From Amphibacillus jilinensis Y1 (GTDB lineage: Bacteria; Bacillota; Bacilli; Bacillales; Amphibacillaceae): a DNA stretch of 64,000 nucleotides. The translations under genes and the position numbers were made by a program. The DNA is taken from contig NZ_JH976435.1 of assembly GCF_000306965.1 (NCBI RefSeq), positions 224,958 to 288,957 on the forward strand, read 5' to 3'. This document shows, one piece after another, positions 57,351-64,000 of the stretch. The notes under the pieces were generated by a model. That model was given only the letters and a program-made list of their open reading frames with translations. It was not told where the DNA came from and did not search any database. The first letter of the stretch is position 1; the number at the start of each line of letters is the position of its first letter.

Positions 57351-57631
57351 TGTTGTTATACGTTGACATCGAGTGTTTTATTTATCAATCTCATTCTTTG
57401 AAAGAGAAACGCTCAGTCTTAAAGCGTGTCATAACGCGACTTCAAAATAGCTTTAATATAACGATTAGTGAACTTGATTATCAAGATTTATGGCAACGTA
57501 CAAGGATAGGAATAGCTACTATTTCTTCAGATCGTGTGCGTTGTGAACAAGTCATTGATGCCTGTTTAGCTAAACTTGACTCTTTTCCTGAAATAGAATG
57601 TCTACGTGTAGAACGGCATTGGTTCGGGTAA
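57350..57631 (+). CDS. ylxP: YlxP-like protein (DUF503)
   Basis: 93-residue protein with LYVDIECFIYQSHSLKEKRSVLKRV and a C-terminal block IECLRVERHWFG, the DUF503/YlxP pattern, always near infB and rbfA. Its function is not established. ATG 57350 overlaps the last base of the infB stop; an upstream in-frame ATG lies in the infB end. GGAGG is 12 bases away, so translation may be coupled to infB. Confidence 0.88.
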   Translation: MLLYVDIECFIYQSHSLKEKRSVLKRVITRLQNSFNITISELDYQDLWQRTRIGIATISSDRVRCEQVIDACLAKLDSFPEIECLRVERHWFG

Positions 57632-57674
57632 AGCTATACTGTATAGTAAGATATAGAAATTGAGGTGAGCGTTA

Positions 57675-58025
57675 ATGAGTGAAATGCGTGCAAATCGTGT
57701 TGCAGAACAAATGAAGAAGGAACTAGGAGATCTCATAACAAGAAAGATCAAAGATCCAAGGGTTGGCTTTGTAACGATTACAGATGTAGAAGTGACAGGG
57801 GATCTACAACAAGCTACTGTATTTCTAACTATATTAGGAGATAAGCAGGAGCAGCAAGATACCCTAGATGGTTTATCTAAGGCGAAAGGTTTCATACGCT
57901 CAGAGATTGGGCATCGTATTCGTTTGCGAAAAACACCTGAATTGTTTTTTAAAATAGATGAAACCATTGAGACGGGTAATCGAATTGAGAAGTTATTACG
58001 TGATTTAAATCAGTCGGATCATTAA
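57675..58025 (+). CDS. rbfA: Ribosome-binding factor A
   Basis: 30S maturation and cold-adaptation factor with a KH-like fold. 116 residues: [35 protein letters not shown], and [25 protein letters not shown] precedes the ATG. Confidence 0.97.
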   Translation: MSEMRANRVAEQMKKELGDLITRKIKDPRVGFVTITDVEVTGDLQQATVFLTILGDKQEQQDTLDGLSKAKGFIRSEIGHRIRLRKTPELFFKIDETIETGNRIEKLLRDLNQSDH

Positions 58026-58038
58026 CATTTTACTTCGC

Positions 58039-58073
58039 AAAACCCTTGTTCTATAATGAAACAAGGGTTTTGC
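58039..58073 (+). terminator. Terminator after rbfA
   Basis: AAAACCCTTGTT (58039-58050) pairs with AACAAGGGTTTT (58060-58071), then GCTTTGCTT. It separates the nusA-infB cluster from truB. Confidence 0.8.
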
Positions 58074-58186
58074 TTTGCTTAATATATCATATGACATGTT
58101 TGGCAAGGATTTTAATAGCCGATAACGATAGAGAAGCTTTATTCTTTTACATAATAAATGCTATGAAGCAAGTTGGAGGAACAGTA

Positions 58187-59092
58187 ATGAATGGTATTGT
58201 CCCATTATGGAAGCCTGCAGGGATAACATCACATGATTGTGTGATAAAATTACGTCGATATTTCTCAACAAAGAAGGTTGGACACACGGGGACGTTAGAT
58301 CCTGAAGTTGAAGGTCTATTACCTATTTGTATAGGTGAAGCTACTAAAATTGTCCCTTATTTAACAAATACGACAAAGACATATCAAGCTGAGGTAACCT
58401 TAGGCGTGTCTACAGATACAGAAGATCAGACCGGGATGCCGACTGAACAGGTGAAAATAGACCAGTTAATCACTGAATCAGAAGTGAAAGAAACGCTCGT
58501 TAAGTTTCAAGGAGAGATTACTCAGCTTACACCACTTTATTCAGCAGTTAAAGTAAAAGGCAAGAAATTGTATGAATATGCCCGAACGAATCAGCCTGTT
58601 GAACGGCCAGTTAGATACGTATTCATTCATGCCATTAAATATCTAGAAAAAAGCCTAAACCAATCTAATGATAAGGTAAGCTTTGCTTTTGAAACAACGG
58701 TATCGAAGGGGACTTACATCCGTACGTTAGCTGTTGACATTGGGAAGGCATTAGGGTTTCCTGCCCATATGTCACACCTGGTTCGCACAGCTACTGCTAG
58801 CTTTGATCGAAGCCATGCAGTTACATTGACAGAGCTTGAACAGTTAAGTAAAGTAAATCAGCATACATCTGTTCTTTTACCTATTGAAGCAGGTTTAAAG
58901 CATCTTCCTACATTTGAGGTGAACCAACAATGGGCAGCGAAAGTTTTAACGGGGCAAAAGTTTAATCGCCCGAATGGATGGCAAGAAGACCAGCCTTATG
59001 TCATGATGTCATCAGGTAAGGTGTTAGCGATTTATTACGTTCATCCAACTAAACCAGAACAAATAAAGCCATTGCGTGTGTTTAAGCAGTAA
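58187..59092 (+). CDS. truB: tRNA pseudouridine-55 synthase
   Basis: Makes pseudouridine 55 in the T loop of tRNAs. 301 residues: GIVPLWKPAGITSHDCV, catalytic Asp38 (GHTGTLDPEVEGLLPICIGEATKI in pieces), and LTPLYSAVKVKGKKLYEYAR. ATG 58187 with TTGGAGGAAC 7-9 bases upstream gives the family N-terminus; the longer in-frame extension to 58046 is not family-like and runs into the rbfA terminator. Confidence 0.97.
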   Translation: MNGIVPLWKPAGITSHDCVIKLRRYFSTKKVGHTGTLDPEVEGLLPICIGEATKIVPYLTNTTKTYQAEVTLGVSTDTEDQTGMPTEQVKIDQLITESEVKETLVKFQGEITQLTPLYSAVKVKGKKLYEYARTNQPVERPVRYVFIHAIKYLEKSLNQSNDKVSFAFETTVSKGTYIRTLAVDIGKALGFPAHMSHLVRTATASFDRSHAVTLTELEQLSKVNQHTSVLLPIEAGLKHLPTFEVNQQWAAKVLTGQKFNRPNGWQEDQPYVMMSSGKVLAIYYVHPTKPEQIKPLRVFKQ

Positions 59093-59111
59093 TGAGAAAG
59101 AGGTGAAAGCG

Positions 59112-60053
59112 ATGGAAACCATCACGTTAACGTATCCGCACACCAACCTTCCAGATACAAATAATACATCTGTTTGTGCGATTGGTTTTTTTGACGGCAT
59201 ACATAAGGGGCATCAGAAAGTTATAGAGAGAGCTAAAGCTATTGCCGGTCAGAAAAATAAAAAATTAGCTGTTATGACATTTACTCCTCATCCATCAGCT
59301 GTACTTGAAAAAAATAATCGTCAAGTATCCTATTTAACACCACTAAAGCAAAAGCAAGCGATTTTGAAAAGTCTAGATGTTGATCTATTGTATATTGTTC
59401 AATTTGATTTATCTTTAGCTCAGCTTGACCCGCAATCATTTATTGATCATTTTATTGTTGATCTAAATATTTGTCACTTAGTTTGTGGTTTTGACTTTAC
59501 ATATGGCCATATGGGGAAAGGCAATGTGGATACTTTATTACAACATGCAAGTGAGCGTTTTGGTGTATCTATAGTTGGAAAGTATAGTGAAGATGATGAA
59601 AAGGTCAGTTCGACACGAATTCGTAAACTATTAGCTGAAGGGAAAGTTGATCTAGCTAAATATTTTCTAACAAGGCCCTTAACGACTGAAGGTAAAGTGG
59701 TCCATGGCTATAAAAGAGGAAGACAGATTGGCTATCCAACAGCTAATTTGGCGGTTGATCCTAAGCAAGCATTACCTCGAACCGGTGTGTATTATGTGAA
59801 AGTTGATATCAATCATCAACAATTGCATGGCATGGCAAGCCTCGGCTATAACCCAACTTTTGAAGATGACAAGGCCAAGGATAGGGTGAAATTAGAAGTG
59901 CACTTACTTGATTTTACTGGTGAACTTTACGACGAAACGCTAATTGTTCATTGGGAAAAATTTATTAGACCAGAATATAAGTTTGATGGTGTTGAGCAAT
60001 TAATAACGCAAATTAACCAAGATGAAATTGAAATTCGTCAACTTTTTCAATGA
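59112..60053 (+). CDS. ribF: Bifunctional riboflavin kinase/FAD synthetase
   Basis: Converts riboflavin to FMN and then FAD. 313 residues: N-terminal adenylyltransferase domain (GFFDGIHKGHQKVIERA, FTPHPSAVL, STRIRKLL) and C-terminal kinase domain (GRQIGYPTANL, LPRTGVYYVKV, GYNPTFEDD). ATG 59112 after AGAGGTGAAA. Follows truB as in B. subtilis (ribC). Confidence 0.97.
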   Translation: METITLTYPHTNLPDTNNTSVCAIGFFDGIHKGHQKVIERAKAIAGQKNKKLAVMTFTPHPSAVLEKNNRQVSYLTPLKQKQAILKSLDVDLLYIVQFDLSLAQLDPQSFIDHFIVDLNICHLVCGFDFTYGHMGKGNVDTLLQHASERFGVSIVGKYSEDDEKVSSTRIRKLLAEGKVDLAKYFLTRPLTTEGKVVHGYKRGRQIGYPTANLAVDPKQALPRTGVYYVKVDINHQQLHGMASLGYNPTFEDDKAKDRVKLEVHLLDFTGELYDETLIVHWEKFIRPEYKFDGVEQLITQINQDEIEIRQLFQ

Positions 60054-60068
60054 AATCTGCTATAAGAC

Positions 60069-60097
60069 TTGCAATTTGATTGAAAAAGCGTTAATCT
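60069..60097 (+). promoter_or_regulatory. Sigma-A promoter for rpsO
   Basis: TTGCAA (60069-60074), a 17-base spacer and TAATCT (60092-60097), 93 bases before rpsO. This leaves a leader of about 85 bases. Confidence 0.55.
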
Positions 60098-60117
60098 ATT
60101 TAACGGAAACCATCTAC

Positions 60118-60150
60118 TTGGCAAAACGCTTCTCCAACGTTTGCTAGGGG
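60118..60150 (+). promoter_or_regulatory. Hairpin in the rpsO leader, possible S15 autoregulation site
   Basis: Between the promoter and the Shine-Dalgarno, GGCAAAACG and CGTTTGC can pair with one bulged base around a CTTCTCCAA-type loop. S15 represses its own mRNA through leader structures in several bacteria, but leader designs differ among lineages, and this assignment is by position only. Confidence 0.3.
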
Positions 60151-60189
60151 ATTGGGGATGTTTGAATATTAATAGGAGGTGAAACAAGG

Positions 60190-60459
60190 ATGGCTATTTC
60201 ACAAGAGCGTAAAAATGAACTTATTAATGAATTTAAAACGCATGAAAACGATACAGGGTCTCCAGAGGTCCAAATCGCTGTCCTAACTGCTGAAATCACA
60301 AGTTTAAATGATCACTTACGTACACACAAAAAAGATCATCATTCACGTCGTGGTTTATTGAAAATGGTTGGGAAACGTCGTAATTTATTAACTTATTTAC
60401 GTAATAAAGACGTTACACGCTACCGTCAACTTATTGAAAAGCTTGGCTTGCGTCGATAA
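60190..60459 (+). CDS. rpsO: 30S ribosomal protein S15
   Basis: Primary-binding 30S protein, 89 residues, the exact family length: [60 protein letters not shown] (in pieces). TAGGAGGTGAAA precedes the ATG. Confidence 0.98.
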   Translation: MAISQERKNELINEFKTHENDTGSPEVQIAVLTAEITSLNDHLRTHKKDHHSRRGLLKMVGKRRNLLTYLRNKDVTRYRQLIEKLGLRR

Positions 60460-60466
60460 CATACAC

Positions 60467-60492
60467 AAAAGCGGGGGATTTCCCGCTTTTTC
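60467..60492 (+). terminator. Terminator after rpsO
   Basis: AAAAGCGGG (60467-60475), GGATTT, CCCGCTTTTT (60482-60491), a perfect stem with the T-run in the right arm. Confidence 0.88.
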
Positions 60493-60543
60493 TGTATTCA
60501 TATTTAATAAAACGGTTTCGAAAGACAAGTAGCTCCTAAGGTC

Positions 60544-60607
60544 CTTGCGCTCGATTCTGATCAAAGCGTTGTTAAGACATGCAACGTTTTGATCAGGATG
60601 GAGCAAG
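60544..60607 (+). promoter_or_regulatory. Long hairpin in the rpsO-pnp intergenic region
   Basis: Left arm 60544-60571 and right arm 60582-60607 form a long, nearly continuous duplex (core CTGATCAAAGCGTTG with CAACGTTTTGATCAG, flanked by CTTGC.GCTC/GGAGCAAG), with a 10-base loop. There is no T-run. In E. coli an RNase III-cut stem of this type in the pnp leader controls PNPase levels, so a similar role is plausible here. It lies upstream of the pnp ORF. Confidence 0.6.
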
Positions 60608-60756
60608 ATGATGTTGATGCAATAGGATAAAGAAGCTATCTCTTTTGAACCGTTCATCGCGTTTGAATAAGTTATATTTGTCTGAGGTAAATTAACTTAA
60701 TTAGCTTTTTATTTAATCTAACGTAAACGGTTTTAACGAGAGGGGTATAAAAAAGA

Positions 60757-62874
60757 ATGACGAACAAACAAATATTTAAAACTGAAATTGCTGGCAAGCC
60801 GTTTGTTGTTGAAGTAGGAGAATTAGCCAAACAAGCAAATGGAGCTTGTATGATTCATTATGGTGACACCTCTGTATTAGCAACAGCTACGGGTTCAAAA
60901 GAACCAAAAGACTTACCATTTTTCCCGTTAACAGTGAATTATGAAGAGCGCCTTTATGCGGTAGGAAAGATTCCAGGTGGATTTATAAAGCGAGAAGGAA
61001 GACCAAGCGAAAAAGCGGTATTAACATCTCGATTAATCGATCGACCGATACGTCCACTTTTCCCTAAGGGATTTCGTAATGATGTCCAGGTTATCAGTAT
61101 GGTTATGAGTGTGGATCAAAATGCGCCATCAGAAATTGCTGCGATGATTGGTTCATCTATTGCTTTAGGTGTATCTGATATTCCTTTTGGTGGACCAATT
61201 GCTGGAGTCATTGTTGGACGTGTAGATGGAGAGTTCATTATTAATCCGACGACTGAGCAACGTGAAAAAAGTGATATTGATTTAACTGTTGCCGGTACCA
61301 AAGATGCCATTAATATGGTAGAAGCGGGTGCGGATGAGGTTGCTGAAGATGTCATGCTTGAAGCAATTATGTTTGGGCATGAGGAGATTAAACGATTAGT
61401 GGCCTTCCAAGAAGAAATATATCAAGCTGTTGGAAAAGAAAAGATGGAAGTGAAGCTTTTCACTCTTGACCAAGACATCGAAGCGGCACTAGAAAAAACG
61501 GCAAAATCTCAATTGGTAGAAGCCATTCAAGTTGTTGAAAAACATGCGAGAGAAGAAGCAATAACTAACGTAAAAAATCAAGTGATTGAGCAGTATGAAG
61601 CAAATGAAGCAGATGAGGAAACGATTAGTCAAATTAAAGATATTTTAGAAAAAATGGTAAAAGATGAAGTAAGACGACTTATAACCAAAGAGAAAGTACG
61701 CCCAGATGGTCGTACTCCTGATCAGATTCGTCCTTTAACTTCACGTGTTAACCTCTTACCACGTACCCATGGTTCAGGATTGTTCACGCGTGGACAAACC
61801 CAAGCATTAAGTGTTTGTACACTTGGCGCATTAGGTGATGTACAAATTCTTGACGGATTGGATCTAGAGGAGTCTAAACGTTTTATGCACCATTATAATT
61901 TTCCTTCTTTCAGTGTTGGTGAGACAGGACCGATACGTGGACCGGGTCGTCGTGAGATAGGTCATGGGGCACTAGGAGAACGTGCATTAGAAAAGGTCAT
62001 CCCTTCAGAAAATGAATTTCCGTATACCGTTCGTTTAGTTTCTGAAGTGTTAGAGTCTAATGGTTCAACATCACAAGCGAGTATTTGTGCTTCTACACTT
62101 GCAATGATGGATGCGGGTGTGCCAATCAAGGCACCAGTGGCTGGTATAGCGATGGGATTAGTTAAACAAGGTGAAGACTACACCGTATTAAGTGATATTC
62201 AAGGTATGGAAGACTTTTTAGGCGATATGGACTTTAAGGTTGCAGGTACTGAAAAAGGTGTAACAGCTTTACAAATGGACATTAAAATTGAAGGATTATC
62301 TCGTAATATTTTAGAAGAAGCTTTGCAACAAGCACGTGTAGGTCGAATTCATATTTTAAACCATATGGCAGAGGTCATTGCCACACCTAATGATGAATTG
62401 TCTGCTTATGCTCCAAAAATTCTAACCATGTCAATTAATCCTGATAAAATTCGTGATGTGATTGGGCCAAGTGGGAAGCAAATCAATAAAATCATTGAAG
62501 AAACCGGTGTAAAAATCGATATTGAGCAAGATGGTAAAGTGTTTATATCATCAACCGATCAGGCTATGAATGAAAAAGCTAAGAAAACGATTGAGGATAT
62601 TGTTCGTGAAGTACAAGCTGGTGAAATGTATTTAGCTACCGTTAAACGTGTTGAAAAATTCGGCGCTTTTGCTGAATTATTCAAAGGAAAAGAAGGGCTG
62701 ATTCATATATCAGAACTAGCGATCGAAAGAACGAACAAAGTAGAAGATGTCGTAAAAGAAGGCGACCAAATTATGGTTAAAGTTAAAGAAATTGATCGTC
62801 AAGGCCGGATTAATTTATCCAGAAAAGCGGTTTTACTCGAAGAACAAGAGAAGCAAAAGAAATCTGACTCGTAA
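60757..62874 (+). CDS. pnp: Polyribonucleotide nucleotidyltransferase (PNPase)
   Basis: 3'-5' phosphorolytic RNase. 705 residues: first RNase PH domain ([12 protein letters not shown]), helical linker, second RNase PH domain with [25 protein letters not shown]-like block and [18 protein letters not shown], then KH ([17 protein letters not shown]) and S1 ([19 protein letters not shown]) domains. Start ATG after GAGAGGGG. B. subtilis continues with ylxY and mlpA; here ymxH follows instead. Confidence 0.98.
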   Translation: MTNKQIFKTEIAGKPFVVEVGELAKQANGACMIHYGDTSVLATATGSKEPKDLPFFPLTVNYEERLYAVGKIPGGFIKREGRPSEKAVLTSRLIDRPIRPLFPKGFRNDVQVISMVMSVDQNAPSEIAAMIGSSIALGVSDIPFGGPIAGVIVGRVDGEFIINPTTEQREKSDIDLTVAGTKDAINMVEAGADEVAEDVMLEAIMFGHEEIKRLVAFQEEIYQAVGKEKMEVKLFTLDQDIEAALEKTAKSQLVEAIQVVEKHAREEAITNVKNQVIEQYEANEADEETISQIKDILEKMVKDEVRRLITKEKVRPDGRTPDQIRPLTSRVNLLPRTHGSGLFTRGQTQALSVCTLGALGDVQILDGLDLEESKRFMHHYNFPSFSVGETGPIRGPGRREIGHGALGERALEKVIPSENEFPYTVRLVSEVLESNGSTSQASICASTLAMMDAGVPIKAPVAGIAMGLVKQGEDYTVLSDIQGMEDFLGDMDFKVAGTEKGVTALQMDIKIEGLSRNILEEALQQARVGRIHILNHMAEVIATPNDELSAYAPKILTMSINPDKIRDVIGPSGKQINKIIEETGVKIDIEQDGKVFISSTDQAMNEKAKKTIEDIVREVQAGEMYLATVKRVEKFGAFAELFKGKEGLIHISELAIERTNKVEDVVKEGDQIMVKVKEIDRQGRINLSRKAVLLEEQEKQKKSDS

Positions 62875-62903
62875 CTAAATAAAGCAAGTTCTTTACCACA
62901 AAG

Positions 62904-62953
62904 AAACCAATCTTGATCAGGAATGTTGTAAAATTGATCACGATTGGTTTTTT
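62904..62953 (+). terminator. Terminator after pnp
   Basis: AAACCAATCTTGATCA (62904-62919) pairs with TGATCACGATTGGTTT (62935-62950) with a single mismatch, followed by a run of T. The stem-distal part reuses TGATCA on both sides. Confidence 0.85.
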
Positions 62954-62997
62954 CTTATTCGCTTTTTTCATACCTTTATATGAGGGGGGGAATAAGG

Positions 62998-63237
62998 ATG
63001 CGATATAAGGAATTGAGTAGCAAAGAAATTGTAAACTTAGAAGATGGCACGCGTCTAGGCGTGCTTGGACAAACTGATTTGGAAGTCGATCCTAAAACAG
63101 GGAAAATAAATGCCTTTATCATTCCAAGTTATAGCTTATTTGGAATGAAGCGTGATCAAAATGAAACGACGATTACTTGGAATCAAATTAAAAAGATAGG
63201 AAAAGACACCATTATTGTTCATCGCGCAAATAAATGA
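62998..63237 (+). CDS. ymxH: YmxH/YlmC-family PRC-barrel-like protein
   Basis: 79 residues: MRYKELSSKEIVNLEDGTRLGVLGQTDLEVDPKTG, in pieces, and SYSLFGMKRDQNETTITWNQIKKIGKDTIIV, the YlmC/YmxH sporulation-associated family with a PRC-barrel-type fold. Role unclear. ATG 62998 after GAGGGGGGGAATAAGG is better than the upstream in-frame start at 62944, which lies in the pnp terminator. Confidence 0.88.
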   Translation: MRYKELSSKEIVNLEDGTRLGVLGQTDLEVDPKTGKINAFIIPSYSLFGMKRDQNETTITWNQIKKIGKDTIIVHRANK

Positions 63238-63260
63238 TAAATGGAGCAAGTTAAATAATT

Positions 63261-63295
63261 AAAAAGCTGATCAGTCTAACTTGATCGGTTTTTTT
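63261..63295 (+). terminator. Terminator after ymxH
   Basis: CTGATCA (63267-63273) pairs with TGATCGG (63282-63288), one G-U, followed by seven T. Confidence 0.75.
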
Positions 63296-63299
63296 ATTA

Positions 63300-63457
63300 C
63301 ATATAACCGTTCGTAAAACAGGTACCTCTCAATAGCGCACAGGGATAAATCTATTTAGGAGGTAGATAATGGACGCTAATGGTCTGATAATTCACTTAAC
63401 TAACAATCAGTAGGCGAAGAACAAAAACATCCACTGATTGAAGGTTTGTTTTATCTG
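63300..63457 (+). repeat. Dispersed structured intergenic repeat, copy C (two-hairpin form)
   Basis: Same order of blocks as copy B at 9545-9695. Outer arms CGTTC/GGACG, inner stem TACCTC/GAGGTA (in copies A and B these positions are CCCGCCT/AGGCGGG and CCTGCCT/AAGCGGG), distal arms AATAG/CTATT, then a second hairpin CAATCAGTAGG with CCACTGATTG. No coding sequence. It occupies the gap between ymxH and dpaA. Confidence 0.7.
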
Positions 63458-63669
63458 AATTTTCCCTTGGTTGTATGACGTTTTACACAACTTATTGAGC
63501 GATCATGAATGGATGTTATAAGTATACAGAAATCCTTCGTATCTATCATTGTTAGATAAAAACCTATTTCGCCCTAACGATTGCACTGTCTACGTCTAGT
63601 CACATAATATAAAGAGAGATAACTGTCATTAACTATGTAACATTAAGAGGAAATGGAAGTGAGTGCGCA
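63458..63669 (+). other. Remaining ymxH-dpaA gap
   Basis: About 210 bases with no gene. The only readable signal is the sigma-K-type promoter at 63585-63611 and the dpaA ribosome-binding region. Confidence 0.5.
63585..63611 (+). promoter_or_regulatory. Candidate sigma-K promoter for dpaA
   Basis: AC (63585-63586, in GCACT), a 16-base spacer and CATAATATA (63603-63611), which fits the sigma-K consensus AC-N16/17-CATAnnnTA exactly. In B. subtilis the dpaAB genes are transcribed by sigma K in the mother cell. The predicted start is about 50 bases before dpaA. Confidence 0.6.
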
Positions 63670-64000
63670 ATGAATAGGAAATTACAAATAGCAATTATTG
63701 GTGGTGATGCTCGCTACTTAGAATTAATTAAAAAGCTAGCTGGTCACCCCTACTACCAAATTAAATTAATTGGCTATGATCAATTAGACCCTGGTTTTTT
63801 CAGTGTGAGCCATACAGATTTAACGCAGATTACACCAGAAACACTTGATGCTGTAATTTTACCGATCACCGGTATAAATGATAAGGGTGAGATAAATCCA
63901 GTTTTCTCAAGTCAATGCATTTCATTTCCTGAAGATTGGTTTGCAAGGCTGAATCAGCAGGCTTTAGTTTTTACTGGAATCACAACAACTTATTTAGATG
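63670..64000 (+). CDS. dpaA: Dipicolinate synthase subunit A (3' end beyond window)
   Basis: N-terminal 110 residues, cut by the window end. Start MNRKLQIAIIGGDARYLEL with the GGDAR motif, then VILPITGINDKGEINPVF as in DpaA/SpoVFA, an NAD(P)-binding dehydrogenase-like protein that with DpaB makes the spore core dipicolinic acid. ATG 63670 follows GGAAGTGAG; a GTG at 63659 is out of frame. Presence with the sigma-K-type promoter supports sporulation ability. Confidence 0.9.
   Translation, partial: MNRKLQIAIIGGDARYLELIKKLAGHPYYQIKLIGYDQLDPGFFSVSHTDLTQITPETLDAVILPITGINDKGEINPVFSSQCISFPEDWFARLNQQALVFTGITTTYLD

Noticed and set aside
57602-57967. Minus-strand frame of about 121 codons
   Set aside because: Antisense to rbfA; low-complexity and unlike any family. 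Shadow of a real gene.
58090-58130. GCCGATAA before truB as a sigma-D -10 box
   Set aside because: No TAAA at the required 14-16 base distance upstream, and a terminator of rbfA lies just before it. Not supported.

Overview
This window is a chromosomal segment of a low-GC, Gram-positive, motile and probably endospore-forming member of the Bacillaceae. Every gene I can support lies on the + strand. The gene order closely follows the Bacillus subtilis region running from ylqG through topA, codY, the fla/che operon, rpsB, polC, infB and pnp to the dipicolinate synthase genes. Several neighbours known from B. subtilis are missing: no sucCD between ylqH and dprA, no trmFO between topA and xerC, and no ylxY or mlpA between pnp and ymxH. 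Loss of sucCD would fit a fermentative, TCA-reduced lineage such as Amphibacillus or Halolactibacillus; that is inference, and the genes could be elsewhere.

Layout. Bases 1-5490 hold ylqG (cut by the window edge), ylqH, dprA and topA. Bases 5587-9519 hold the xerC-hslV-hslU-codY operon, ending in a strong terminator. A 746-base gap with a structured repeat and a good housekeeping promoter precedes the motility operon (10226-38764): flgB-flgC-fliE-fliF-fliG-fliH-fliI-fliJ-ylxF-fliK-flgD-(flagellar operon protein)-flgE-swrD-fliL-fliM-fliY-cheY-fliO-fliP-fliQ-fliR-flhB-flhA-flhF-flhG-cheB-cheA-cheW-cheC-cheD-sigD, followed by a FapA/DUF342 protein, a small conserved protein and a SwrB-like protein. 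The genes overlap or are tightly spaced, so basal body, export gate, hook, switch, chemotaxis and the flagellar sigma factor are probably made from one long transcript.

After motility come rpsB and tsf; pyrH and frr; uppS, cdsA, dxr, rseP and proS (undecaprenyl and phospholipid precursors, intramembrane proteolysis, tRNA charging); polC; rimP-nusA-rnpM-rplGA-infB-ylxP-rbfA (the transcription/translation initiation cluster); truB-ribF; rpsO; pnp; ymxH; and the start of dpaA. dpaA is preceded by a good match to a sigma-K promoter, which argues for a working mother-cell sporulation programme.

The most unusual signal is a dispersed intergenic element present three times (about 2096-2200 on the minus strand, 9545-9695 and 63300-63457 on the plus strand). 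Its copies share flanking blocks, and their stems are kept although the stem bases change, so it looks like a structured RNA or a miniature mobile element. I do not recognise it as a named family. Other points are palindromes sitting on the xerC and topA promoters, a long near-perfect hairpin between rpsO and pnp, a stand-alone FlhB C-terminal-domain protein without its cleavage motif, and an HslV with an N-terminal extension. No rRNA, tRNA, CRISPR array, insertion sequence or prophage gene was seen.
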